DNA of 26,277 nucleotides from Saccharofermentans sp. (GTDB taxonomy: Bacteria; Bacillota_A; Clostridia; Saccharofermentanales; Saccharofermentanaceae). The notes beneath the pieces are model-generated. The model was not told the origin of the DNA and did not search any database. It worked only from the letters and a program-made list of their open reading frames with translations. Location of the stretch: assembly GCA_024695565.1 (NCBI GenBank), contig JAILHX010000008.1, positions 1 through 26,277 of the forward strand, in the 5' to 3' direction. The translations under genes and the position numbers were made by a program. This document shows positions 13,991 to 22,814 of this stretch, piece by piece. How positions within the stretch are numbered: position 1 is the first letter of the stretch; each line of letters starts with the position of its first letter.

Positions 13991-15259
13991 CTAATTTTCC
14001 GCCTCAAGTTTCTCTTCGGACTCAAGTTCTTCTTTGACTGCTTCATTGGCGGCCTTCTTGTCTTTCTCGTCTTTGGAGACCATGAGGCGGTCTAAGATGC
14101 CGGAGAAGTATTTGCCGGCCATCTTGTCGATGTCAAAGACCTTGATGGCCTGGATGATGATGATTGCCAATACAGGACCCAGGAGGAAGCCTGCGGCGCC
14201 CCAGATGTAGACGCCTGCTGCCATGGCGATGAGCGTTACGATCGGGTGCATCTTCAGTGACTTGCCGAGGATGGCAGGTTCGACAAAGCGGCGGATGATC
14301 GTCATGAGGATCAAGCCGATGATGATGACGATCGCTGAGACGTACTGGCCGTGGACTACCTGGTAGATCATCATAGGGATCATCGTTGCGCTGACGCCGA
14401 GGACAGGCAGGAAGTCGATGAGGGCCGTGATTATACAGAGGACGATCGCGTATTCGTGAAGGCCTGCGATCCAGAAAATCAGGAATGATTCAACGGCTGT
14501 TATGATGAACAGGACGAGGTAACCTCCGAGAACACGGAAGACCAGGACGGCAAGGTCGTTGAGGAGCGTGAAGACTCTGTTGCGGAACTTGCGGTTAGGA
14601 GTGTTCTTGACGAAGATCTTCAGGACCTGGGGACCGTCGCTGATGAAGTAGAAACCGCTCAGCAGGATGCTGATGACGAAGAATATTGCGTATGGGAGAT
14701 TGCCGACGAGCTTCCAGACTGCGGAGAGCGAGGAGCTGATAAGCGACGGGATGTTCTTTACTACCGTCTGGCCCATGTTGGCGACGTCTTCTCTTAAGGA
14801 GACCATCATCTCTTCTGTGAGGAAACCGCCGTTGTCTACGCTGAAGCGCTGGAAGATCTGGGCATCAAGGACCTCTGTGGGCTTGAAGGTTTTCGAGGCC
14901 TCGGCAAGAGCAATAAGAAGGCTGTTTGCCTGATAGACCAGACCCACGCAGGTGATGATTATGAATATGACTACGAAAATGTCGAGGATGACGTAGATGA
15001 CGAGCGCGGTCTTGGTATGTGTGGACTTCTTGCGGCCGGCCTTGATCTTCTTGGGGTTATTATCCAAGTGCTTCGACAGAGGCTTCGCGATCAGGTCGGA
15101 AGTCTTGGCGAGAAGAAAGCCGATGAGGAACGGGACCAGGATGACTGCGATTATCTTGCCGACGTAGGCGCATGCGGCGATTATCACCACCATCAGGATG
15201 AATTTGAGCATCGACATGACCGATGCGCGGTCTCTCTGGTATCTCTCTAGATCATTCAT
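13991..15259 (-). CDS. AI-2E family transporter (PerM-like permease)
   Basis: A 422-residue inner-membrane protein of the AI-2E/UPF0118 family. It shows the usual layout: two N-terminal membrane segments (about 17-60), a third near 88-112, a soluble region of about 100 residues, then four or five segments from about 190. The C-terminal family hallmark YIWGAAGFLLGPVLAI sits near residue 355, and the protein ends in a charged Glu/Lys tail. Members export diverse small molecules, and only one has been linked to autoinducer-2, so the substrate is open. The ATG at 15259 has AAGGGG eight bases upstream. It is the last gene of a three-gene unit, 31 bp after the preceding stop codon. Confidence 0.92.
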   Translation of the reverse strand: MNDLERYQRDRASVMSMLKFILMVVIIAACAYVGKIIAVILVPFLIGFLLAKTSDLIAKPLSKHLDNNPKKIKAGRKKSTHTKTALVIYVILDIFVVIFIIITCVGLVYQANSLLIALAEASKTFKPTEVLDAQIFQRFSVDNGGFLTEEMMVSLREDVANMGQTVVKNIPSLISSSLSAVWKLVGNLPYAIFFVISILLSGFYFISDGPQVLKIFVKNTPNRKFRNRVFTLLNDLAVLVFRVLGGYLVLFIITAVESFLIFWIAGLHEYAIVLCIITALIDFLPVLGVSATMIPMMIYQVVHGQYVSAIVIIIGLILMTIIRRFVEPAILGKSLKMHPIVTLIAMAAGVYIWGAAGFLLGPVLAIIIIQAIKVFDIDKMAGKYFSGILDRLMVSKDEKDKKAANEAVKEELESEEKLEAEN

Positions 15260-15290
15260 TATCTTATCCCCTTAAACTGGTATCCCTATT

Positions 15291-16307
15291 TTATATCCTC
15301 TGGCCGTCAAATAGCAGGAACCAGAACACAATTAATACAATAATTCCCAAAATCAGGGTCAGGTTGAAGCCCCTAAGGAGACTGCCTGCCCTGCCGCCGT
15401 CCTTCTCCTCGGGAAGGCGCGAATCGCCGAAAACGCCGGTGCTCTTGGTGTATGAGTAGTGGAACTCGCCAAGAGTCTTGCGGAAAAATGCCAGCAGGAC
15501 TACGGCGACGATGAGTGCCGGAACTGATGCGTAATAGATCGTGTTCGGGATGTCGCTATAGACCCTGACGGTCGTGATGTCTATCTCTTCGATGATGGAA
15601 CCGATGAGAATGCCCGTAAAGCGCGAACCTATGAGTGCCAGTACGGGTCCGTAGATGTTCTCGGTATTGGATCTGACGATGCAGAGCCACCATCCGATGA
15701 CAAGGATCCCGACAACATCCAGGAAATTAAATGAGAACAGCGCGAAGAGCACCGGGATTATTACGAATGCCCACCCTTTGTTCTTCTCAGAAAAGCCCTG
15801 CCATACCACGCCCAGGAAGAACAGGGCAAAACCGAATGCAGGGATGACGGTATCGATGAGGATGCTGAGAAACAGCGTCTGCGCAGTGATCTGGTCCAAG
15901 TGGTAGAAAATGCCCGGGAATACGATCGTGCCGTTTATCCTGAGCCACCCTGCGACACAGAGATTGTGGAATGAAGCCTTGATGAGGTAGAGCGGCGCAC
16001 CAGACAGAAACGACAGGATGAGGGCACCGATTCCGGTGTAACGGCCGGTGATGTCAAGACCGCACTTCTCGGCGATGATGACCGACGGGATGAAGAATGC
16101 CAGCATGACGAGCACCAGGACCGTGATCGCGGCACCGATCAGGGATGTCGATGAGAACGGGAAAGCGCCCGAAAACATGAGCTTTAAGAGAAATACCGAT
16201 GCAGCAGCGCCAATGGCGGCAAAGAATACCGGATATCCCCAGTTATAAGGCTCCGGAAACTTGAATGAATTAACGATAAAATCCTTAACAGCCTTCAAGA
16301 CAGCCAT
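15291..16307 (-). CDS. Polytopic membrane protein resembling a catalytically dead CPBP (Abi) protein
   Basis: A 338-residue protein with about nine hydrophobic segments. The region near residues 150-260 follows the order of a CPBP intramembrane protease: a helix ending GVVWQGFSEK, then VLFALFSFNF, then GWWLCIVRSNTENIYGPVLAL. However, the EExxxR, FxxxH and HxxxN/D catalytic motifs of that family are not there, so protease activity is unlikely. This family link is my inference. A final membrane segment closes the protein (LILGIIVLIVFWFLLF). The start at 16307 overlaps the prepilin peptidase stop by one base (TGATG), so translation is coupled. A longer in-frame reading to 16388 lies inside the upstream gene and is rejected. 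Confidence 0.75.
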   Translation of the reverse strand: MAVLKAVKDFIVNSFKFPEPYNWGYPVFFAAIGAAASVFLLKLMFSGAFPFSSTSLIGAAITVLVLVMLAFFIPSVIIAEKCGLDITGRYTGIGALILSFLSGAPLYLIKASFHNLCVAGWLRINGTIVFPGIFYHLDQITAQTLFLSILIDTVIPAFGFALFFLGVVWQGFSEKNKGWAFVIIPVLFALFSFNFLDVVGILVIGWWLCIVRSNTENIYGPVLALIGSRFTGILIGSIIEEIDITTVRVYSDIPNTIYYASVPALIVAVVLLAFFRKTLGEFHYSYTKSTGVFGDSRLPEEKDGGRAGSLLRGFNLTLILGIIVLIVFWFLLFDGQRI

Positions 16308-17194
16308 CAGAAATACACTCCGAGAAGTTGCATCGTGCTGAGGAGCTGCTGGAAGAAGAAGGGCTCCATGATCGTGAACACAGCACAACCCAATGCGAGA
16401 AAGGGACCGAATGCCATGTAATCGGGGTCTTCCGCGAAGTGGATGGCTGCCTTCTCCCTCTGCAGTTTGAGTTTCTCGGCTCTCGGATCGGCCGCCTCGG
16501 CTATCCTGCGCTTTTCAGCAGCGATCCTCCTGCGCTTCCTGATGAGGAGCGGGATCGCAAAGATAACTGCCGAGAAAATACTTACGTAAACGAGAATAAT
16601 GAGTCCGTAGCATCCCGTGATAAGGCCTGTCGCGAACAGGAGACGCATGTCGCCCATGCCCATGCCTTCCCTTCCGAGAAATGTGATCGACAGAAAGCCG
16701 ATGAGCCAGATGACGCCGCCGCCAACGACGGATGCGATGATCTTGTTGAGGATCGGGATCCACCACTTAACGTCGGGGGTGAACCAGATGGAGCCCTCGA
16801 GGAAGTCCGCAGCAATCGAGAGCAGGCCGCAGAATGCGATGAATATTGAGAACTGGTCGGGAATGATCCTGTTGAGCTTGTCTGCCATCATGACCAGCAT
16901 CAATACCGGTATGGACAGGAAGATAACGACCAGATGGATAGGTCTGAATGTAGTGATGTAATCGTTCTGGCAGAAGAAAACCGTTACGCAGTAACAGATT
17001 ACGCAGAACAGAACTGCAACAAGGCCCTCCGGAAAGGGTCTCATTCTCTTGGAAGGCCTGTAATCAGGATCTTGCGGGGTAACGCCGTAGTCCTGCAGCC
17101 ATTTATCGGGGAAAACCCCGAAAAGCCAAGTGATCACGGCACCTGAGACAATGCCTGCCACAACGGCAAAAACGTAATAAAGCACTATATTCAT
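16307..17194 (-). CDS. Prepilin peptidase, A24 family, without the methyltransferase cysteines
   Basis: A 295-residue membrane aspartic protease that should cleave leader peptides of type IV pilin-like proteins at the cytoplasmic face. The two catalytic aspartates are visible: D105 in MMADKLNRIIPD and D182 in GMGMGDMR, the GxGD motif. The C-terminal FGPFLALG is also typical. About eight membrane segments are present. The N-terminus keeps the usual length but lacks the four-cysteine zinc motif of the bifunctional PilD-type enzymes. A basic insert of about 50 residues (RKRRRIAAEKRRIAEAADP) lies between the last membrane segments. No Shine-Dalgarno sequence is strong before the ATG at 17194. No pilin or type II secretion gene is in the window, so its substrates are elsewhere. 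Confidence 0.88.
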   Translation of the reverse strand: MNIVLYYVFAVVAGIVSGAVITWLFGVFPDKWLQDYGVTPQDPDYRPSKRMRPFPEGLVAVLFCVICYCVTVFFCQNDYITTFRPIHLVVIFLSIPVLMLVMMADKLNRIIPDQFSIFIAFCGLLSIAADFLEGSIWFTPDVKWWIPILNKIIASVVGGGVIWLIGFLSITFLGREGMGMGDMRLLFATGLITGCYGLIILVYVSIFSAVIFAIPLLIRKRRRIAAEKRRIAEAADPRAEKLKLQREKAAIHFAEDPDYMAFGPFLALGCAVFTIMEPFFFQQLLSTMQLLGVYF

Positions 17195-17395
17195 AATCAG
17201 TTAGAAGTTTAATATATAGCGCGAAAAAAAACAAATATACAGTTACCTTGATAAATGGTTTTCGGGCAAGTGTAAAAAGACAGTAAATTTTGGTCTGATT
17301 TGTCAGGATTCAGTCATTTTCGTTGTCAAAAAAACACCGATTTTAAGAGCTTTTCGAGCCGTTTTTGGCGAAAAAATCGAACTTATTCCAAAAAA

Positions 17396-17424
17396 TTGCG
17401 CGCTTAACCCGATATAGTTATAAT
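17396..17424 (+). promoter_or_regulatory. Promoter of glycogen phosphorylase gene
   Basis: TTGCGC (17396-17401), 17 bases, then TATAAT (17419-17424). Transcription would begin near 17431, and GGAGG at 17441-17445 precedes the ATG at 17453 by seven bases. The 258-bp gap before the gene is otherwise AT-rich with no gene. Confidence 0.7.
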
Positions 17425-17452
17425 CAATCGTAATTATTTTGGAGGTAAGTAG

Positions 17453-19873
17453 ATGTCTTTTCGGGTAAAAGAGGCATCGAAGACTTGGAAGATGGCAACA
17501 GTTACATCAAAAGCGCTTGAACAGATGATGCAGGCTCACGTCAGAGCCGAGACGGGCATGAGCCTTGAGCAGGCAACACCCCGCGATTACTGGACAGCGC
17601 TGTCAAAGAGCATCGTTGAGATCATCTCAGAGAACTGGATGGCAACGAGACATAAGTACAATCAGGGCCGCCAGGCTCATTACTTCTCAGCAGAGTTCCT
17701 CGAAGGCCGTTCAATGCTCAACAATCTCGTAAACCTCGGTATTTACGATCAGGCAAAGGACGCTCTCGCTTCATTCGGACTTGATATCACAGACATTCTC
17801 GAAGAAGAGACAGACCCGGCGCTCGGAAACGGCGGTTTGGGACGTCTTGCAGCATGCTTCCTCGATTCATGCGCAACACTGAACCTCCCTGTTACAGGCT
17901 ACGGTATCCTCTACCGTTACGGTCTCTTCAGACAGGCAATCGAAAACGGTTTCCAGAACGAGTATCCTGACTCATGGATGGAGCACGGATATCCCTTTAT
18001 CCTCCCGAGATACGACCGCAAGGTTAAGATCCACTACTCAGACATCGACGTCTGGGCTATCCCCTGCGATCTGCCTATCACAGGTTACGGCACAAAGAAT
18101 GTAAACCTCTTGAGACTCTGGAAGGCTGAGCCCGCGCAGGAATTCAACTTCAACCTCTTCAATTCACAGAGATTCGACGACGCCGTCATTGAGAGAAACC
18201 GCGTCCAGGACATCTGGAGAGTCCTCTATCCGAACGACACTTCCTACGATGGTAAGGTCCTCCGTGTAAGACAGCAGTACTTCTTCGTATCCGCTTCACT
18301 CCAGGACATCATCTACAGATACAAGAAGTATCACGGCGACGATCTCCACGATTTTGCCAAGTACAACACGATCCAGCTCAACGATACACACCCCGTTGTA
18401 GCTATCCCTGAGCTCATGAGACTCCTCGTTGACGAGAACGGCATCGAGTGGACAGAAGCATGGGAGATCGTAAAGGCAACATTCGCATACACCAACCACA
18501 CGATCATGGCAGAGGCATTGGAGAAGTGGGATATCTCCATCTTCCGTTTCCTCTTCCCGAGGATTTTCGAGATCATCGAAGGCATCAACAACCAGTTCCG
18601 TGCACAGATGTACGAAGCAGGCCTCTATTCCGAGCTCATCGACCGCATGTCTCCTCTGGCAGACGGCAAGATCCACATGGCTTGGATGGCAATCTACGGT
18701 TCACACTCCGTAAACGGAGTTGCAGCCCTCCACACAGACATTCTCAAGAACGAGACACTCAAGGACTGGTACGCAATCTATCCTGAGAAGTTCTCCAACA
18801 AGACAAACGGCGTTACGCCCAGAAGATGGCTCCGTTCCTGCGATCCCGACCTCGCCGAGCTCATCACATCACTTCTCGGCAGCGACAAGTGGGTCACAAA
18901 CCTCGATCTGTTGAAGGACCTCGAAAAGTATGCTGACGACGACAAGGTAATGAAGAAGTTCATTGCCATCAAGAAAGCCAACAAGAAGCACCTCTCCGAG
19001 TACCTCGAGAAGACCAAGGGCATCAAGCTCAACCCCAATTCCTGCTTCGACGTACAGATCAAGCGTCTCCACGAATACAAGAGACAGCTTCTGAACGCTT
19101 TGTATGCTTTGAATCTCTATGACAGACTCAAGGAGAACCCGAAGCTCGACATGCCTCCGGTAACTATTTTGTTCGCTGCAAAGGCTGCTCCGGGCTACTT
19201 CAGAGCTAAGGCGATCATCAAGTTCATCAACGAGATCGCAAAACTCATCGACTCCGATCCCGACATGAAGAACCGTCTCAAGGTCGTCTTCGTCGAGAAC
19301 TACAACGTTTCCGTCGGCGAGAAGATGTTCCCTGCAGCAGACGTTTCCGAGCAGATCTCCACAGCAGGTCTCGAGGCTTCAGGTACAGGCAACATGAAGT
19401 TCATGATGAACGGTGCCGTAACACTCGGTACATTGGACGGCGCTAACGTTGAGATCGCAGAGTGCGTCGGCGACGACAACATCTACATCTTCGGCTGCCG
19501 CTCACAGGATATGGCTGCAACAAAGGCTTACTACAACCCGAAGTGGCAGTACGAGAACATCCCCGGCCTCAAGAAGTGCTTAGACCGCTTGGTTGACGGT
19601 TCATTCAACGACGAAGGCACCGGCATGTTCAACGACCTCTTCAACGGCCTCATCTACGGCTCCAACTGGCAGCCCGGCGATCCCTACTACGTACTGGGCG
19701 ACTTCGACGATTATCGCAAGACACGTGACCAGCTCTACAAGGATTACCAGGACAACCTCGCATGGGCAAGAAAATGCTGGATCAACATCTGCAATTCCGG
19801 CAAGTTCTCCTCCGACCGTACGATTTCCGAGTACGCAAAGGAGATTTGGAAGATCAAGGCACAGAAGATCTGA
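17453..19873 (+). CDS. glgP: Glycogen/starch (alpha-glucan) phosphorylase
   Basis: An 806-residue cytosolic enzyme that releases glucose 1-phosphate from glycogen or maltodextrin using phosphate. Length and motif order match GT35: the N-terminal YFSAEFLEGR at about 76-85, the glycine-rich ALGNGGLGRLAACFLDS at about 122-138, FNLFNSQRFDD, LNDTHP near residue 308, KRLHEYKRQ in the active site, and the PLP motif GTGNMKF with the cofactor lysine at K649. The C-terminal GTLDGANVEI is intact. No allosteric serine segment like the animal enzymes is present. It is a single-gene transcript with its own promoter and terminator. Codon use is strongly biased to C-ending codons, as expected for a highly expressed gene. 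Confidence 0.97.
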   Translation: MSFRVKEASKTWKMATVTSKALEQMMQAHVRAETGMSLEQATPRDYWTALSKSIVEIISENWMATRHKYNQGRQAHYFSAEFLEGRSMLNNLVNLGIYDQAKDALASFGLDITDILEEETDPALGNGGLGRLAACFLDSCATLNLPVTGYGILYRYGLFRQAIENGFQNEYPDSWMEHGYPFILPRYDRKVKIHYSDIDVWAIPCDLPITGYGTKNVNLLRLWKAEPAQEFNFNLFNSQRFDDAVIERNRVQDIWRVLYPNDTSYDGKVLRVRQQYFFVSASLQDIIYRYKKYHGDDLHDFAKYNTIQLNDTHPVVAIPELMRLLVDENGIEWTEAWEIVKATFAYTNHTIMAEALEKWDISIFRFLFPRIFEIIEGINNQFRAQMYEAGLYSELIDRMSPLADGKIHMAWMAIYGSHSVNGVAALHTDILKNETLKDWYAIYPEKFSNKTNGVTPRRWLRSCDPDLAELITSLLGSDKWVTNLDLLKDLEKYADDDKVMKKFIAIKKANKKHLSEYLEKTKGIKLNPNSCFDVQIKRLHEYKRQLLNALYALNLYDRLKENPKLDMPPVTILFAAKAAPGYFRAKAIIKFINEIAKLIDSDPDMKNRLKVVFVENYNVSVGEKMFPAADVSEQISTAGLEASGTGNMKFMMNGAVTLGTLDGANVEIAECVGDDNIYIFGCRSQDMAATKAYYNPKWQYENIPGLKKCLDRLVDGSFNDEGTGMFNDLFNGLIYGSNWQPGDPYYVLGDFDDYRKTRDQLYKDYQDNLAWARKCWINICNSGKFSSDRTISEYAKEIWKIKAQKI

Positions 19874-19896
19874 TAAGGTATTGATTTTATGCATTC

Positions 19897-19928
19897 CAGG
19901 GCGCTCCGATCGGGGCGCCTTGTTTTTT
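19897..19928 (+). terminator. Rho-independent terminator of glgP
   Basis: A GC-rich stem of about ten pairs, GGGCGCTCC against GGGGCGCC with G-U pairs, followed by TGTTTTTT. It starts about 25 bases after the glgP stop codon. Confidence 0.85.
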
Positions 19929-19938
19929 CGCACTCGAA

Positions 19939-20064
19939 AAATGCCAAATCCCGCGTCAGCATTTCAGCTAACAATTTGCGGCCAAAAAGTAAGACAAAAA
20001 GTTGGATTTTGGCAAAATCCAACTTTTCGTCTAACAAAATGGCCGATAAAAGTGAGACAAAATG
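19939..20064. repeat. Structured intergenic element: long hairpin flanked by a duplicated 38-base unit
   Basis: The core is a perfect 14-bp stem (arms 19997-20010 and 20014-20027) with a three-base loop. Outer pairs AGAC/GTCT and GGCC/GGCC extend it to 19980-20044. The left flank 19964-20001 and right flank 20027-20064 are imperfect direct repeats, both containing CTAACAA, GGCC and GAGACAAAA-like blocks. A smaller hairpin, AAATGC (19939-19944) with GCATTT (19959-19964), precedes. No T run follows the core. It lies in the 328-bp gap between glgP and the zinc-ribbon gene; no gene is seen there. Confidence 0.6.
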
Positions 20065-20140
20065 CAGACAGTTGCCGGCAGGGGAAAAACGCACGGTGCA
20101 CCCGTCACAAATATCAAGAAATCCTAAAATATTATAAATA

Positions 20141-20170
20141 ATGACATTCTCCCCCAATTTGTTGTATAAT
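20141..20170 (+). promoter_or_regulatory. Promoter of the zinc-ribbon-guaB operon
   Basis: ATGACA (20141-20146), 18 bases, then TATAAT (20165-20170). The leader of about 25 bases includes a strong AAGGAGG site before the ATG at 20202. Confidence 0.7.
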
Positions 20171-20201
20171 CTTCTTTAAATCTTTTAAGGAGGAACTTAA
20201 T

Positions 20202-20723
20202 ATGCCTATTTTCCAAGATGCAAAAGGTAAGAACATCGCCAGCTTCCAGAAGATGATCGAAGAGAAGAAGAGTACCATCCGCAAGTATTACGATGAGATC
20301 GGACATCTCTACTATGGTCAGTACAAGGACGTCAATGTTGACGTTACGAAGGATATCAACGCTAGGTGTGAGTCAATTTCCAACCTATACATCGAGATTG
20401 AGGACCTCAATGTTAAGATTCTCCGCGAGAAGGGTCTCAAGAAGTGCGCAATCTGCGGCACGGAGAACAATCTTTCGAACGCATTCTGCTTTAAGTGCGG
20501 TGCCAGATATGACGACACGGATGCTATTCCGGCTGACGTCGTTGCTCCTCCGGATGCTTCTGCTACTCCTGAACGTTACCTGCCCATCTCGGCAAAGAAG
20601 AAGAAGTCAGCTCCTGCTCCTACAGTAGAAGAACTGATCGAATCTGACGGCCTTGATGACGATATCACGACTGATATCGAGGTTGGTGAAGATTTTGAAG
20701 CAGAAGACGGCAAGGAGGAATAA
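20202..20723 (+). CDS. Coiled-coil/zinc-ribbon protein with acidic tail, unknown function
   Basis: A 173-residue cytosolic protein. Residues 8-78 are charged and helical, likely a coiled coil. A zinc ribbon follows with two CxxC knuckles, C82/C85 and C96/C99 (KKCAICG and AFCFKCG). The C-terminal 70 residues are low-complexity: Pro/Ala-rich, then a KKKK stretch, then strongly acidic (EVGEDFEAEDGKEE). Such a layout suggests a nucleic-acid- or protein-binding adaptor, but I cannot assign a role. It is translated from a consensus AAGGAGG site and is only seven bases from guaB, whose ribosome binding site lies within its last codons, so the two are probably co-expressed. Confidence 0.85.
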   Translation: MPIFQDAKGKNIASFQKMIEEKKSTIRKYYDEIGHLYYGQYKDVNVDVTKDINARCESISNLYIEIEDLNVKILREKGLKKCAICGTENNLSNAFCFKCGARYDDTDAIPADVVAPPDASATPERYLPISAKKKKSAPAPTVEELIESDGLDDDITTDIEVGEDFEAEDGKEE

Positions 20724-20730
20724 GGCATAG

Positions 20731-22239
20731 ATGGCACAGATTTTCGAACAGGAATCAAGAACATTTTCTGAGTACCTTTTGGTACCCAATCTTACAACAG
20801 AGAAGAATACACCCGATCAGGTAGATCTCTCGGCACCTATCGCAAAGTACAGGAAGGGCCAGGAGGAATCACGCCTTAAGATCAATATCCCTATGGTATC
20901 TGCAGTAATGCAGGCTGTAAGTGACGACGGCATGGCTATCGCACTCGCAAGATGCGGCGGACTCTCATTCGTTTTCCAGTCACAGTCCATCGAGTCACAG
21001 TGCAACATGATCAAGAGCGTTAAGAAGTACAAGGCCGGAATCGTTGAGTCAGACTCCAACCTCTCACCCGAGGACACACTCGAGAAGGTAATCGAGCTCC
21101 ACGAGAAGACAGGCCACGGCACGGCAGCCGTTACTGAAGACGGTACTGCTGAGGGCAAGCTCTTAGGTCTCGTTACGACACGTGATTACCGTGTCTCAAG
21201 ACTCTCACTCGATACCAAGGTCAAAGAGTTCATGACTCCTATCGAAAAGCTCGTTACCGCACCTGAGGGCACATCCCTTAAGGAAGCTAACGACATTATC
21301 TGGGACAATAAGATCAACCAGCTCCCTATCGTAAATTCCGAGGGCAGACTCGTTGGTCTCGTTTTCCGTAAGGACTACGAATTCCATAAGGCTAACCCCT
21401 ATGAGCTCCTCGACAAGGACAAGAAGCTCATCGTTGGTGCCGGAATCAATACAAGAGACTACGAAGAACGTGTGCCTGCGCTCTTGGAAGCAGGCGCTGA
21501 CGTTCTCTGCCTCGACTCTTCCGACGGTTTCTCCGTATGGCAGGAGCGCGCACTCAAGTGGTGCAAAGAGAATTATCCGGACGCTATCGTAGGTGCCGGC
21601 AACGTTGTTGACGCAGAAGGCTTCAAGTTCCTCGCTGACTGCGGCGCAGACTTCATCAAGATCGGTATCGGCGGCGGTTCCATCTGCATCACACGTGAGC
21701 AGAAGGGTATCGGATGCGGACAGGCTTCCGCAGTATTGGCTGTTGCTGAAGCACGTGACAAGTACTTCAAGGAGACAGGCGTTTATATCCCCCTGTGCTC
21801 TGACGGCGGTATCGTTCACGACTATCACATGGCACTGGCACTTGCAATGGGCGCAGACTTCCTCATGCTCGGAAGATATTTCGCAAGATTCGACGAATCC
21901 CCTACGAGAAAGCTTTTGGTAGGCGGTTCTTACGTTAAGGAATATTGGGGCGAGGGTTCCAACCGTGCGCGCAACTGGCAGCGTTACGATGACGGCGGCA
22001 AGGGCGGCAAGATGGCTTTCGAGGAAGGCGTTGACTCTTACGTTCCTTACGCAGGCAACCTCAAGGACGGACTTGATACTTCCCTTGCAAAGGTCAAGGC
22101 AACAATGTGCTCATGCGGTTCTTCTTCGATCGAAGAGTTCCAGCAGAAGGCCCGCCTTGTAGTCGTATCCTCCACATCCATCATCGAGGGCGGCGCTCAC
22201 GACGTTATCCAGAAGGAAAACGACAGAACGGCTAGATAA
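20731..22239 (+). CDS. guaB: IMP dehydrogenase, Tritrichomonas-type
   Basis: A 502-residue cytosolic enzyme oxidising IMP to XMP with NAD, the first committed step of GMP synthesis. The (beta/alpha)8 barrel is interrupted by a pair of CBS domains at about residues 110-230 ([43 protein letters not shown]). The active-site loop [17 protein letters not shown] carries Cys319. The mobile flap [16 protein letters not shown] carries the Arg418-Tyr419 general-base dyad. From memory these numbers and the surrounding sequence coincide with IMPDH of the protozoan Tritrichomonas foetus, and differ from the usual bacterial loop GPGSICTTR. It is followed by greA after 43 bp. Confidence 0.96.
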   Translation: MAQIFEQESRTFSEYLLVPNLTTEKNTPDQVDLSAPIAKYRKGQEESRLKINIPMVSAVMQAVSDDGMAIALARCGGLSFVFQSQSIESQCNMIKSVKKYKAGIVESDSNLSPEDTLEKVIELHEKTGHGTAAVTEDGTAEGKLLGLVTTRDYRVSRLSLDTKVKEFMTPIEKLVTAPEGTSLKEANDIIWDNKINQLPIVNSEGRLVGLVFRKDYEFHKANPYELLDKDKKLIVGAGINTRDYEERVPALLEAGADVLCLDSSDGFSVWQERALKWCKENYPDAIVGAGNVVDAEGFKFLADCGADFIKIGIGGGSICITREQKGIGCGQASAVLAVAEARDKYFKETGVYIPLCSDGGIVHDYHMALALAMGADFLMLGRYFARFDESPTRKLLVGGSYVKEYWGEGSNRARNWQRYDDGGKGGKMAFEEGVDSYVPYAGNLKDGLDTSLAKVKATMCSCGSSSIEEFQQKARLVVVSSTSIIEGGAHDVIQKENDRTAR

Positions 22240-22282
22240 TTGAATTACTGATATAAAACAAATTTACGAGGAGACAGACAAA

Positions 22283-22765
22283 ATGGCTGACGAAATCATC
22301 AAGAAGCAAATTACCAAGGAAGGTTTTGACGAATTACAGAATGAGCTTTCCGAGCGTAAGACATCCAAGAGAAGCGAGATTGCTAAGAGAATCGAAGACG
22401 CCAAGGCTCAGGGCGACCTCTCGGAGAACTCCGAGTACGATGAAGCAAGAGCTGAGCAGGCTGAGAACGAGACCCGTATCGAAGAACTCGAAGCAATTCT
22501 CAAGGCTGTTGAAGTTGTTGACGATTCTAACCTTTCCACAGATAAGGTTTCTCTGGGTTCCAAGGTAACCCTCCAGAACACCGCAACAAAGCAGGAGTAC
22601 ACTTATAAGCTCGTAGGCGAATCCGAGATCGACTTCAAGAAGAAGAGAATCTCCGAGAACTCACCTGTAGGCAGAGCGATCTCCAACCAGAAGAAGGGTA
22701 AGACAGTCTCTGTTTCCACACCTTCAGGCATCATCAAGTACAAGATCATCAAGATCGAGAAGTAA
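22283..22765 (+). CDS. greA: Transcription elongation factor GreA
   Basis: A 160-residue factor that enters the RNA polymerase secondary channel and stimulates cleavage of backtracked RNA. The N-terminal coiled coil (about 10-75) carries the acidic tip GDLSENSEYDEARAEQ, with the conserved D and E residues that act at the polymerase active site. The C-terminal globular domain (about 85-160) ends SPVGRAISNQKKGKTVSVS, typical of GreA. Length is standard. GAGGAG lies ten bases before the ATG. It sits between guaB and lysS, and greA-lysS adjacency is common in Clostridia, supporting one operon. Confidence 0.96.
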   Translation: MADEIIKKQITKEGFDELQNELSERKTSKRSEIAKRIEDAKAQGDLSENSEYDEARAEQAENETRIEELEAILKAVEVVDDSNLSTDKVSLGSKVTLQNTATKQEYTYKLVGESEIDFKKKRISENSPVGRAISNQKKGKTVSVSTPSGIIKYKIIKIEK

Positions 22766-22814
22766 TTCTTAAGTACTTATCAATTCGAAAACTATCAGAA
22801 TCAAGAGAGTTAAT

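Noticed and set aside
16307..16388. N-terminal extension of the CPBP-like protein by 27 residues
   Set aside because: It lies wholly inside the prepilin peptidase gene; the TGATG overlap at 16305-16309 gives a coupled start that fits better.
17195..17452. Possible structured RNA upstream of glgP
   Set aside because: The region is AT-rich with runs of A and T but no stable nested pairing beyond the promoter that I can support.
21205..21828. 207-residue minus-strand ORF opposite guaB
   Set aside because: It mirrors guaB codon bias, has no ribosome binding site and no recognisable domain.
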